In this document: one piece after another, positions 34,678 through 43,358 of the stretch
How positions within the stretch are numbered: position 1 is the first letter of the stretch
Layout: every line of letters starts with the position of its first letter
Position numbers and translations under genes: made by a program
Notes under the pieces: generated by a model
Databases searched by the model: none
What the model saw: only the letters and a program-made list of their open reading frames with translations
What the model was told of the DNA's origin: nothing
NCBI RefSeq assembly: GCF_001426375.1
Contig: NZ_LMEO01000050.1
Coordinates: forward strand, 548,480-608,842
Length of the DNA: 60,363 nt
Source of the DNA: Paenibacillus sp. Root444D2
Lineage (GTDB): Bacteria > Bacillota > Bacilli > Paenibacillales > NBRC-103111
Direction of reading: 5' to 3'

Positions 34678-35577
34678 TTATCCTTTCACAGAGCCAATCA
34701 GCATCCCTTTTACGAAATACCGCTGCACGAAAGGATAAATAACCAAAACGGGCAAGCTTGCTACAACAATGAGTGAGTATTTGGTCAAATCAGCAAACTG
34801 TTGTCTCCTCAGCTGTTCCGCCGCATCGATGTTGCTCGAAGCCGCCGAATTAAGAATCAAAATGCTGCGAAGGATCAATTGAAGTGGATAAAGGCTTTGT
34901 GATTTCAAATAAATTAATGCATCAAAGTAAGCATTCCATTGTCCAATCGCATACATTAAGATCAGCACTGCGATGATAGGCTTGGAAAGCGGGAGCACAA
35001 CGCTCCACAGAAAGCGTAAATCGGTGCATCCGTCTATTTCGCTCGCTTCCGCCAGCTCTTCGGGAATCGATGACTGAAAGAACGTCCTGGCAATAATGAT
35101 TTGCCATACCCAGATCGCTTGAGGGATGAGCAGAGCCCACCTTGTATCGAGCAGCCCGAGCTGTTTGACGACCAATTAAGTAGGGATCAAACCGCCGGAA
35201 AACAACATGGTAAACGTGATGAAAATCATAAGCGCATTACGGCCGAAAAATGACCTTCGCGATAAAGGATAAGCCAAAACGACCGTTAACGTAACGCTAA
35301 TTAAGGTGCCCATCAAGGCGTAAAACAGCGAGTTCCCGTAGCCTTTCAGCACTTGCGGATTGCTCAAGACGACCCTGTATCCGTCGAGTGTTATATCCAC
35401 CGGCCATAACCAGACTCGTCCCGATGAAACCGCGAGCGGACTGCTTAACGACGAGCTAACAATGAATATTAACGGATAAAGAACTACGATAAGCGCGATA
35501 ACTAGAAATACATACACGCCCGCAAGGAATAACCGATCCCCATTCGATTCACGAATGCTGCGCCCATACCCAAGCAT
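34678..35577 (-). pseudogene. Carbohydrate ABC permease (LplC/YtcP-like) split by an in-frame TAA
   Basis: The frame starts at ATG 35577 (AAAGGAGG seven bases upstream) and reads through typical permease sequence to FTMLFSGGLIPT. It meets TAA at 35176-35178 and then continues in the same frame as LVVKQLGLLDTRWALLIPQA to the usual end VKGMLIGSVKG at 34678. The family normally has a Tyr here, so a single base change (TAY to TAA) explains it. The EAA loop ELAEASEIDGCTDLRFLW lies in the second half. Either the gene is dead, the stop is read through, or the base is a sequencing error. Confidence 0.85.
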
Positions 35578-35597
35578 GTCGACGCCTCCTTTCTCTT

Positions 35598-36563
35598 TTA
35601 CCAAAGACTCGAACTGGAAATTCTTTTTGCGAGCGAGTTAACCAGCAAAAGCAAAATCAGGTTGACAACGGAATTGAACAAACCAACAGCCGTAGCGAAG
35701 CTGAAGTTCGCATTCAACAACCCGATCTTATACACGTAGGTGGCGATAATTTCGGACGTTTCCAGATTAAGCGGATTTTGCAATAAATAAATTTTCTCGA
35801 ACCCGACGGACATAATGTTGCCTACACTTAAGATCAAAATAATGACAGCCGTTGGCATAATGCCGGGAATATCGATATGGATTATCTTCTGAAATCTGGA
35901 AGCCCCGTCGACTTTAGCTGCCTCGTACAGCGATTGATCAACCCCAGCAAGTGCGGCCAAATAGATAACAGCTGAGTATCCCGCACCCTGCCAAACGTCC
36001 GACCATACATAGACGCTACGGAACATATTGGGTATACCGAGGAAGTTGATCGTTTCCAGTCCGAAGCTTTGCAAAATAATGTTGATAACCCCCAATCTCG
36101 GGGAGAGAAGCAGCATAATCATCGAAACCATGACAACCGTTGAAATGAAGTAAGGTGCATAGGTAACGAGTTGGACCGCCCTTTTGAAAATCCCGTTCCG
36201 GATTTCATTCAGTGCCAAAGCTAACAGGATGGGAAGTGGAAACCCGATGACGATCTGATACAGACTGAGGAACAGTGTGTTCTTCATCAGAACCCAAAAT
36301 TGCGGATTGTTGAAAAACAGATGGAAATGCTTGAACCCGGCCCAAGGGCTCGCCCAAATCCCTTTGACGACGCTGTAATCCTTGAATGCAATAACGGCGT
36401 TCAGCATCGGGATGTATTTGAAAATAATAAAATAAAGAACGGCTGGTAGGATGAGTAAATAAAACTGCCAATGCTTCCGGAAGCTCTTATTCGCTTCTGT
36501 CCAAATTTTAGACTTCTTCGTAGTACTCGGAGCACGTGCCTCTCTGACCGTTACTGTTTTCAA
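35598..36563 (-). CDS. Carbohydrate ABC transporter permease (LplB-like)
   Basis: A 321-residue permease with six hydrophobic segments (YLLILPAVLYFIIFKYIPML near 40) and the EAA motif LYEAAKVDGASRFQKIIHID. TTG 36563 is the best start, with AGGAGGG six bases upstream; the in-frame ATG at 36614 lacks one. It is first in the operon, 20 bases before its partner. A candidate catabolite-response element and three direct repeats lie in its promoter region. Confidence 0.92.
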   Translation of the reverse strand: MKTVTVREARAPSTTKKSKIWTEANKSFRKHWQFYLLILPAVLYFIIFKYIPMLNAVIAFKDYSVVKGIWASPWAGFKHFHLFFNNPQFWVLMKNTLFLSLYQIVIGFPLPILLALALNEIRNGIFKRAVQLVTYAPYFISTVVMVSMIMLLLSPRLGVINIILQSFGLETINFLGIPNMFRSVYVWSDVWQGAGYSAVIYLAALAGVDQSLYEAAKVDGASRFQKIIHIDIPGIMPTAVIILILSVGNIMSVGFEKIYLLQNPLNLETSEIIATYVYKIGLLNANFSFATAVGLFNSVVNLILLLLVNSLAKRISSSSLW

Positions 36564-36580
36564 AACAATCCCTCCTAATT

Positions 36581-36594
36581 TGGTAGCGCTTTCT
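36581..36594. promoter_or_regulatory. Candidate catabolite-response element (cre) before the ABC operon
   Basis: TGGTAGCGCTTTCT (AGAAAGCGCTACCA on the minus strand) fits the CcpA consensus TGWAANCGNTNWCA at 12 of 14 positions by eye. It lies 18 bases upstream of the first permease start codon. Confidence 0.5.
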
Positions 36595-36630
36595 ATATGT
36601 CTACAAGACCACATTTGCCACTACACCGTA

Positions 36631-36684
36631 AAGGTACACCTCAAAATGAAGGGTACACCTGTCTTTTAGCTGGAAGGTACACTT
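36631..36684. promoter_or_regulatory. Three direct repeats AAGGTACACYT in the ABC operon promoter
   Basis: AAGGTACACCT (36631), AAGGGTACACCT (36649) and AAGGTACACTT (36674) are direct repeats 18 and 25 bases apart, between the regulator gene and the ABC operon it should control. The same word appears at 40459 before the dioxygenase operon. Direct repeats are the usual form of AraC-type binding sites. Confidence 0.65.
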
Positions 36685-36807
36685 CCTTCTAACGGGGACA
36701 TTACTAAATGAAACATCAAACGACGGATTCAATGGAACCCGCCGTTTACGTAATTATCTTCATTCAGCTGTAAATGTTATGAGGGTTCTCTAACAGCATA
36801 TAAACAA

Positions 36808-39132
36808 TTAATTTACGGTTTTTCGGTAAATGCTAGGCGAGACACCCGATACACGCTTGAACGCTCTCCGAAACGCGTGTGCGCTGTTATAGCCGACATG
36901 CTGCGAAATTTCATCAATCGTATGCTCGCTGTTGAAGAGAAGATCAGTCGCATTTTTAATGCGGATCTTCTCTAGGTAGTCCGATAGATTCTCACCAGTT
37001 TGCTCCTTAAATAACTGCGAAATGTATTTCTCCGGGAGTTCAACAGCTACCGAAATCCGATAAAGATTTAAATCAGATTCAGGATAATGACTATCCAGGA
37101 AGGTCACAATTTTGCTAATTATTTCTCCAGTGCTATCTTCTTTTTTCTTCAACACCCTATTGCAGAACGCCTCAAGTAGCCCCAGAATTTCATTACGGAA
37201 GCGGTCCAAGCTTGTTGATAACTGTAATTGCTCCACGCGGGATTTCAACCCTTCCGATACGGCTTGATCCGTAAACGGGCTATGCAGCAGCAACTTAAAG
37301 AAAGTCCCTTTTAATTCGCCGAATAATTGCTGAACCATCTCCGCTGATAACTGCCTTTCCGAGAAATTCTGCTCCAGCAGCTGTTCAAAAATCCGATGAA
37401 CCTCTTGAAGTTCGCCGATTTTAGCGGCATTCATGATCCGTAGCTCCATATCGATTGGATAATAATATGTTGTTGATTCCTTGATCACATCCTGATACCA
37501 AATTGTTTTTGCTTCTTCAAACAGAACCGAGTAATCAAGTGCTTGTCTCGCTTCTTCAAATGAACGACTGCTGTCGGAGAGCGCCTGGAAGCTGCTGCCG
37601 ATCGCAACTGTAATTTGAATCCGATACTCCGCCTTTACATAATCCCGAAGCTGGTCAAACACGGCTGCAAGCTCATTTGCCTCCGCAGAGTGGACCGCTT
37701 CGCCGAAAGTGATCAAAATAGCCATTTTATCCAAATCTATATCGGTCACATTCAGTTGAAATACACCCTCAACCTCATGAAGAAACTTTTTCATTAGTAA
37801 TCTGGCTGCATTCAGCTCGTGAATAATTTCTTTACTGACTAGACCGCTGTAGCCGTTAATTCGGATGATCGCTACATAACCGGCATCTCCTTTCAAATTC
37901 ATGTTAGGTAGTGAATACAATAATGTCCGCACTTCCTGGAGAGAGTCAAACTCTCCCTTCAGGAGCCGCTTAACAAAAGCATCCTCCAATAAGGGTTGCT
38001 GGCGTTTTAGCTCCTCCTCGAGTGACTTTTGACTTGCTAGTAAATTAGAGATGTTTCCTTGCAGAAAATCATATTCATTCTTTCCTTTGTAACCGGCTTG
38101 ACTGGCTTGGTCCCAAAAGACCGTGACAATCCGGTTTATCGGAGCACTGTTCCTGTAAGCAAATAACAATGCGGCCACAATCCCTAGCAATAATGTAGAA
38201 GCGGTTATCGTCCACGTCACCTTTGCGATGAACGCCGACTGCCTCATGACGGTGTTTTTTGGCAAACCAACGACGTATACCCACCCATTATAGGTTGATT
38301 TTGAGGAAATGAGCAGCGTTTTGTCTTCAACTAAGGTGTTGGTTGAACCTTTGCCGATAAGATCCGGTATATGTAGTGCTTTTATTTGCGAATCCTCGAT
38401 GCCGACTCTAGCAATAGTATTACCTTCCTTATCACATATATAGGCCCAGCCCCCATATTGTTCCGGTACACGATGCAGCATTTTGGCAATTTCACTTTCG
38501 TCAATCAAGATGACAGCCGTTCCAAGCGAATGCTGAAAGGTATCAAAGGGAATCGACTGCAAATACGTGATCACGTTTGTTTTTTTTCCATTATTGATGA
38601 ACGGTTGCGACGGCAAGGTCTCTCTGCGATGAATTTTCCCCAGAATTTCCTGTTTCCACTGGCTGCGTTCCATATCCTGATAATGGTACAAATCAAAGTA
38701 ATCATCAGGACGCACAAAAACACCAGAGGGTGTAAAAATAACTTGATAATTGTTCAAATAAATGTAGAAATCTTCTAGGAAGTTATTGGTCAAGCTATAT
38801 GCCGAGGTATTGCGCCAAGATTTCCAAAGTGCGTAAACATTGAAATAATCCACATCCACCTGCTCGTTCAGCAAATAATTCAGGTCTTGGTCCAGTGAAA
38901 GCTGCCTTGTGATATTTTCAACCTCTTCCATTCTTCTGTCTTAAATGTCCTTGCTCTGGTTCAGCAGCATCGCGCTCGCCTCAAGTGAATTGGTTTTAAT
39001 AATATCCGAGGAAACAAAATAGGAGATGAACCCTGTAAGCATCGGGATAAGCAAGATGAGCACATAAGAAATAAGGAAGCTTCTGAAAATGGGGGAATGC
39101 TTGAATTTCAGATTAAACTTCAGCTTCAACAC
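36808..39132 (-). pseudogene. YesS-like membrane-bound AraC regulator split by an in-frame TAA
   Basis: GTG 39132 with GAGGTG upstream starts a basic N-terminus and a membrane segment (FLISYVLILLIPMLTGFISY), and runs to ASAMLLNQSKDI. TAA at 38941-38943 interrupts it. The same frame continues as DRRMEEVENITRQLSLD through an extracellular sensor region, a second membrane segment near ITASTLLLGIVAALLFA, a cytoplasmic coupling region, and a C-terminal AraC helix-turn-helix ending SPSIYRKTVN. Re-initiation at ATG 38931 would lose the first membrane anchor. A Leu codon TTA mutated to TAA is the simplest explanation. It is the evident regulator of the adjacent ABC operon. Confidence 0.85.
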
Positions 39133-39176
39133 GGATTATTCACCTCAATTGGCATATATGACCAGAATTTATTTAA

Positions 39177-39190
39177 CGCAAACGCTTTCA
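39177..39190. promoter_or_regulatory. Candidate catabolite-response element before the YesS-like gene
   Basis: TGAAAGCGTTTGCG on the minus strand fits the CcpA consensus at 12 of 14 positions by eye. It lies 45 bases before the GTG start of the regulator gene. Confidence 0.5.
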
Positions 39191-39275
39191 ATTTTGGCTA
39201 TTATAAAACGAAAACGAGACATTGTCTGTCGAAATAAGGCATTTTTCCAAAAATGAAGCGGTATCTGTACGGATA

Positions 39276-39302
39276 ATAAAAAAACCCCGGCGTTTGCCGG
39301 GG
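39276..39302 (-). terminator. Terminator of the dioxygenase operon
   Basis: Minus strand CCCCGG-CAAACG-CCGGGG followed by TTTTTTTATTAT, 17 bases past the stop codon at 39319. Confidence 0.9.
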
Positions 39303-39318
39303 GAATCACTTCCATTTA

Positions 39319-40113
39319 TCATATGGTGATGTTCATTCTGGTTAGTGAATGTTCAAACGAGACATCGATGTGATCATCACCTGTGACGTAACGCCATAGC
39401 TTTGCCCGCATGACATGATCGAGCCTTGCCTCATTTCCTTGCCATTGCTCATAGCCTCTATCCAGGATCGCCGTAACCTCCGGATCCCTATAGCCATCGG
39501 TGTTAAACAACGCACGCTGCTGCTGCCCGGGACGTAACCGCAGCTTAAACACGAATCGCGTCTTATCCGTAGAATTAGGCTGAGCGCAGTGCCAGATGCC
39601 TTGGTGAACGAAAAACATCGTTCCGGCTCTGGACACCATCTTTTTCTGACCTTTAATGTTTTTATATCGGCCGATACTAGACGTATTAACTCTACGCAGA
39701 TGAGAACCTGGAAGAACAAGCGTTGGTCCCATCTCCTCTGGGGCATCGTGGGCAAAATAGAAGGCTTGAATGTCAAAGCCGTAATCTCTTGTATCAATGA
39801 TGGAATCCGCATGCCATTCTTGCGCTTTGCTGTGCTGGGGTTTTACTACATGCAAGTAAGAATGATCATAGATCGAATACTCGCCAACTAAACTTTGAAT
39901 TATTCCTTTGACTTGAGGCAGCGCGAACACCTTCTGGATGTATTGAGACTGGTTCCAATATAAGTGCCCGGGGATGTTTTCCAGCCGCTGCTCTTCATCA
40001 ACAAGCTCATTCCACTCCTGAGGCACGAGATCCTCCACCAGCAAGTACCCGTCTGTTACGAATTTGGCCATTTGTTTGGCCGATAGTAAGTGCTCTTTTC
40101 CTATGAGTTTCAT
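39319..40113 (-). CDS. Phytanoyl-CoA dioxygenase (PhyH) family protein
   Basis: A 264-residue Fe(II)/2-oxoglutarate-dependent oxygenase on the double-stranded beta-helix fold. The metal triad is visible as His101 and Asp103 (EWHADS) and His175 (GIWHCAQPN). Arg186 in KTRFVFKLR is a 2-oxoglutarate-binding candidate, and LVLPGSHLR is a family landmark. ATG 40113 (MKLIGKEHLL) is preferred over the longer frame because GGAGAGGAG lies about ten bases upstream. It overlaps the stop of the preceding 95-residue gene in ATGA, so both are translated together. Substrate unknown. Confidence 0.9.
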   Translation of the reverse strand: MKLIGKEHLLSAKQMAKFVTDGYLLVEDLVPQEWNELVDEEQRLENIPGHLYWNQSQYIQKVFALPQVKGIIQSLVGEYSIYDHSYLHVVKPQHSKAQEWHADSIIDTRDYGFDIQAFYFAHDAPEEMGPTLVLPGSHLRRVNTSSIGRYKNIKGQKKMVSRAGTMFFVHQGIWHCAQPNSTDKTRFVFKLRLRPGQQQRALFNTDGYRDPEVTAILDRGYEQWQGNEARLDHVMRAKLWRYVTGDDHIDVSFEHSLTRMNITI

Positions 40114-40397
40114 TGGACAGCAACTCTCCTCTCCAAGACGTACTCGTATGGCAGATGCCCAGATTCGTGCTCGTTCCCCCGTAAATAAACAGGCAATGCT
40201 GCTAATTGAATGACGAACCATCCGTCTCTCATTGCATGAAGCACGGATGGATAGGGTGGTTCTTGCTGATCCCCGGTATTCATCTGCCTTTGGCTCTCTG
40301 GAAGCGAACCATCATACAGCGCCCAAGCAACTGTTGAAGATTCTAAATCAGGCATGGCTAGGTGTAGGATTAGAATTTGTTGTCTTAGCTCCGACAT
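40110..40397 (-). CDS. Hypothetical protein coupled to the PhyH dioxygenase
   Basis: A 95-residue soluble protein (start MSELRQQILILHLAMPDLES) with a central DGWFVIQLAALPVYLRGNEH and ending in LPYEYVLERRVAVQ. AAAGGAGGG precedes ATG 40397 at nine bases and its stop overlaps the dioxygenase start by four bases, so it is surely translated. The fold is not recognised. The tight coupling suggests a partner or modifier of the dioxygenase. The motif AAGGTACACTT lies about 60 bases upstream. Confidence 0.8.
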   Translation of the reverse strand: MSELRQQILILHLAMPDLESSTVAWALYDGSLPESQRQMNTGDQQEPPYPSVLHAMRDGWFVIQLAALPVYLRGNEHESGHLPYEYVLERRVAVQ

Positions 40398-40458
40398 TTT
40401 CGATACCCTCCTTTTACAACCTCTACCATCAAAAAAACATACTTTGCTTTCTTATGTA

Positions 40459-40469
40459 AAGGTACACTT
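40459..40469. promoter_or_regulatory. AAGGTACACTT element before the dioxygenase operon
   Basis: Identical to the box at 36674-36684 in the ABC operon promoter and in the same orientation relative to the controlled gene. This suggests that both operons belong to the regulon of the YesS-like regulator. Only one clear copy is visible here. Confidence 0.5.
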
Positions 40470-40559
40470 AAACCAGCAGCGTACATTAGGCTAGGACACA
40501 TCATTCCGATCGTACCTATGGAGATCCTCGAAGCTCGAAACAACGCAAAATCATATAAT

Positions 40560-40577
40560 ATGACTTTATAATGTCAT
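40560..40577. promoter_or_regulatory. Inverted repeat ATGAC-N8-GTCAT upstream of the WYL-type remnant
   Basis: ATGAC (40560-40564) and GTCAT (40573-40577) flank a TTATAA-like core about 40 bases before the ATG of the broken regulator. A related palindrome AGTCATATTATGACT lies at 41129. This is a likely autoregulatory and target operator pair. Confidence 0.5.
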
Positions 40578-40613
40578 GTTATAAGGTGTATGCTACCAAG
40601 AGAGGTGAAGCGA

Positions 40614-41120
40614 ATGTCGTTGAGCAGACATTTTGAAATCGTTTATATGTTACTCCATAAGAAAAAAGTGACTGCTGAAGAATTGGCAAAGCATTTTGAG
40701 GTTTCCAAACGAACGATATGTGGAAGGTCACTGTTTACATACAGAAAGTCATCGTGTGTTTAAGATTAGCCGAATGAAGGATATTGAAGTTACCGAAACT
40801 AGTTATGAGCCAAGAACGGTGGTAACACGTCTGCAGATACAAAGCAAAACAACTTACTTCATACAATCGAAGTGACTCTTCGAATTTCTGCTCAAGGTGC
40901 TCACCGAGTGTACGACGAATTTGCTGAGAAAACGATTACTCAGGAGGAAAACAGCTCTTTTACCGTCACGGCACAATTTCCTGTAGGTAATTGGCTGGAC
41001 AGTTATCTGCTATCCTTTGGCCCCCTCCTTACAGAGGTTAGCCCCGAACAAGTACGTACAAGACTATTGTCTCATCTAGAAACAATGAAAAAAAATTTAA
41101 ATGATCCTTTTAAAACATGA
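40614..41120 (+). pseudogene. YafY/WYL-domain transcriptional regulator, frameshifted and deleted
   Basis: ATG 40614 follows AGAGGTG and begins a DeoR-like helix-turn-helix (HFEIVYMLLHKKKVTAEELA, KHFEVSKRTI). The frame is then lost. WYL-domain-like sequence follows in a second frame (CLHTESHRVFKISRMKDIEV, TETSYEPR). A C-terminal part follows in a third frame (VTLRISAQGAHRVYDEFAEK to the stop at 41120). At least two frameshifts and an internal deletion of more than 100 codons are needed. Three intact genes follow in the same direction. Confidence 0.82.
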
Positions 41121-41128
41121 CACGATGT

Positions 41129-41143
41129 AGTCATATTATGACT
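41129..41143. promoter_or_regulatory. Palindrome AGTCATATTATGACT upstream of the three-gene cluster
   Basis: A perfect 7-1-7 palindrome 60 bases before the SnoaL-like gene. It shares GTCAT half-sites with the repeat at 40560 and probably served as the operator of the lost WYL regulator. Confidence 0.55.
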
Positions 41144-41203
41144 GCTATGATGAGTTTGTAGTTATCTCTCACAACATACTCACCATAGGAGGTTGAAGGA
41201 TCA

Positions 41204-41554
41204 ATGAATCCACATAGAACCATGCCAGCAGCAGTAGAAACTTACTTTACATCAGCGAACAAAACCCAGCTTGAGGCTTTTACTTCCGCTTTTGATAAAG
41301 ATGCGTTGATCTTGGATAACCATCGCGAAATCAAAGGTATGAATGCCATAAAATCATGGTGTGAAGCAGAAATAATAGGGCCGAATGTCACCTTCGAGAT
41401 CGTGGATACGGATTACACGAATAATTACATTGTCGTAACTGCAAAAGTAAACGGGGACTTTGACAAATCGAATCTTCCCAACCCACTCCTTCTTAAACAT
41501 CAATTCCTAGTAAACAACGATAAAATTAAAGAACTCATTATTACACTTCCATAA
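41204..41554 (+). CDS. SnoaL/NTF2-like protein
   Basis: A 116-residue alpha+beta barrel protein of the NTF2/SnoaL type (VETYFTSANKTQLEAFTSAF, LDNHREIKGMNAIKSWCEAE). These small proteins bind or isomerise hydrophobic small molecules, and many in Bacillota are uncharacterised. TAGGAGG lies upstream of ATG 41204. It is the first of three co-directional genes (NTF2-like, DUF1330, SDR) behind the broken WYL regulator. This set is often found together in Paenibacillus as a stress or detoxification cassette (from memory, not checked). Confidence 0.82.
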   Translation: MNPHRTMPAAVETYFTSANKTQLEAFTSAFDKDALILDNHREIKGMNAIKSWCEAEIIGPNVTFEIVDTDYTNNYIVVTAKVNGDFDKSNLPNPLLLKHQFLVNNDKIKELIITLP

Positions 41555-41589
41555 AGTAATTTAAAAATAAGAAGGATGGAAAAGCGTAT

Positions 41590-41916
41590 ATGCCCGCTTA
41601 TGTTGTTTTTATACGGGAACAGAGTTTTGATCAAAGTGAACTCCTACGCTATTCTCAGTTGGCACCGGCAGGTTTGGCCGGGCATTCCGTCAAACCTCTT
41701 GCCATGTATGGCACACACCAGATTCTAGAGGGACCCGAGATTGAAGGGCTGGCCATCTTGGAATTTCCCACTTTTGAGGAAGCACAAGATTGGTACAATA
41801 GTCCAGCCTATCAAAAAGCCCTAAAGCATCGACTTCGCGGAGGTCGGTACCGAGGTGTCATTGTCAAAGGTATACAAGGTTCCCAAGACAAGTTAACTCA
41901 GAACGGGGATACCTAG
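41590..41916 (+). CDS. DUF1330 family protein
   Basis: A 108-residue dimeric alpha-beta barrel protein (DUF1330). The start is MPAYVVFIREQSFDQSELLR, and EGLAILEFPTFEEAQDWYNS with SPAYQKALKHRLRGG is diagnostic of the family. No enzyme activity is established for the family. It follows the NTF2-like gene by 35 bases and precedes the SDR by 44 bases, so it is in the same operon. Confidence 0.9.
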   Translation: MPAYVVFIREQSFDQSELLRYSQLAPAGLAGHSVKPLAMYGTHQILEGPEIEGLAILEFPTFEEAQDWYNSPAYQKALKHRLRGGRYRGVIVKGIQGSQDKLTQNGDT

Positions 41917-41960
41917 AAGTATTTTCAGCAAAAAAGTGAAAATCAGGAGGAAATATTCGC

Positions 41961-42755
41961 ATGAGTTTTCAATTAGAAAGCATTTTAAGTGAATTTAAAG
42001 GCAAAAAAGCCTTGGTCACAGGCGGTACTAAAGGAATGGGCGAGGCCATTGCTAAGAGACTTACGGCTGCAGGTGCTACCGTAATAACTACGGCTCGAAC
42101 TACTCCAGTTCATTTAGAAAATCCAGACCTGTTTATTCCCGCCGATATTAGTTCGCCTGAAGGTGTAGATAAAGTGGTGAACGGTGTTCTTGAGCGCCTA
42201 GGCGGTGTAGATATTCTTGTCAACAATGTTGGAGGCTCGTCAGCCCCATCAGGCGGAGCTCTTATTTTGACGGACGAACATTGGCAGCAAACTTTTAACG
42301 CCAATCTGTTCGCTTCCGTCCGTTTAGACCGTGGGCTGCTACCGGCTATGGTGGAAAAGGGGTTCGGTGTTATTATTCATATTTCATCCATTCAACGTCG
42401 CTTACCTCTGTATGATGCAACGTTGGCTTATGCTGCGGCCAAAGCAGCTTTAACCACTTACAGCAAAGGATTATCCAAGCAGTTTTCGCCTCAAGGCATT
42501 CGTATTAATACAGTTGCGCCAGGTTTTATCGAAACGAATGCAGCACAAAGGTTGATTGATCGGATTGCTGAGACGACAGGCGACCAAGAAAGTGCATTAA
42601 AGCAACTGATGGACTCGTTGGGAGGAATTCCAATTGGTCGTCCAGGACTACCAGAAGAAGTCGCTGAGCTTGTTGCTTTTCTGGTATCCGACCGAGCCGG
42701 TTCCATTACAGGAAGTGAATATACTATTGATGGTGGAACAGTTCCAACCGTTTAA
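41961..42755 (+). CDS. Classical SDR family oxidoreductase
   Basis: A 264-residue NAD(P)-dependent dehydrogenase with cofactor motif TGGTKGMG (20-27), NNVGG in place of NNAG, catalytic Ser in IIHISSIQRR and YAAAK (Tyr/Lys pair), and the C-terminal ITGSEYTIDGGTVPTV. The substrate is unknown; an alcohol or keto compound is expected. It ends the three-gene operon and is followed by a strong terminator. Confidence 0.94.
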   Translation: MSFQLESILSEFKGKKALVTGGTKGMGEAIAKRLTAAGATVITTARTTPVHLENPDLFIPADISSPEGVDKVVNGVLERLGGVDILVNNVGGSSAPSGGALILTDEHWQQTFNANLFASVRLDRGLLPAMVEKGFGVIIHISSIQRRLPLYDATLAYAAAKAALTTYSKGLSKQFSPQGIRINTVAPGFIETNAAQRLIDRIAETTGDQESALKQLMDSLGGIPIGRPGLPEEVAELVAFLVSDRAGSITGSEYTIDGGTVPTV

Positions 42756-42810
42756 AAGTCAATTTAAATACGTTTCTAAATAATATAGAACTAGTCAAAT
42801 GATTAAAATC

Positions 42811-42855
42811 AATAGGCCCGAATTAGCATAAATTAAGCTAATGGGCCTATTTTAT
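42811..42855 (+). terminator. Terminator of the NTF2-like/DUF1330/SDR operon
   Basis: AATAGGCCC and TTAGC pair with GCTAA and GGGCCTATT, followed by TTATAG. The stem has a three-base bulge. Confidence 0.85.
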
Positions 42856-42875
42856 AGGTAGAGATTACGATAGTT

Positions 42876-43046
42876 TTATTGAATTGTCTCGTCCTCTTCA
42901 TGCTCATCGTATTTGTTAATATGAGCTGTCATGGCCTCTACTGCTTCATTCACATTCGTTGTTGCAGGAACTTCTTTTACCTCATCCTCGGTTTTATCTA
43001 GAAAATTTGCTTGATCTACTTTAATTGCATCTAAGCTGTTGCTCAT
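42876..43046 (-). CDS. Small acidic protein of 56 residues, unknown function
   Basis: ATG 43046 has GGAGG six bases upstream. The protein begins MSNSLDAIKVDQANFLDKTE and has a central VNEAVEAMTAHINKYDEHEE. It is hydrophilic, strongly acidic and has no membrane segment or Cys. Good codon pattern and ribosome binding site argue that it is real. It could be a spore acid-soluble-like, chaperone-like or peptide-precursor protein, and I cannot choose among these. A second tiny frame and a small lipoprotein lie upstream in the same direction. Confidence 0.65.
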   Translation of the reverse strand: MSNSLDAIKVDQANFLDKTEDEVKEVPATTNVNEAVEAMTAHINKYDEHEEDETIQ

Positions 43047-43147
43047 AAAAATCCTCCAATTTTAAGTTTATTCTTCAAATCCAAAACCGACCCCATGACT
43101 ACCTAAGTTGTACCACTTGCACGTAGAAACTTATTTGAAATCATACT

Positions 43148-43222
43148 TCAAACGAAGTCCCTAACAATTTCATCTGCAATTTCCACTTTTGTAACTACCT
43201 TTGACAATTCCTCATTTTTCAA
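43148..43222 (-). CDS. Possible 24-residue peptide
   Basis: TTG 43222 lies eight bases after a perfect AGGAGG (43231-43236 on the plus strand as CCTCCT). The frame encodes KNEELSKVVTKVEIADEIVR and three more residues. It may be a leader peptide, a small regulator or the truncated start of a lost gene. It precedes the 56-residue protein gene in the same direction. Confidence 0.3.
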   Translation of the reverse strand: MKNEELSKVVTKVEIADEIVRDFV

Positions 43223-43358
43223 AATCATTACCTCCTATTGGTTAGCTACCAAGTTGCACAACAGAAGTTATTGTGTCTTTAAAGTTATGAATTATACGGA
43301 CGTTTTTTAGTTATAAAAATTCCCAATGATACCACTGATTATGTAATGATCCTTCTTT

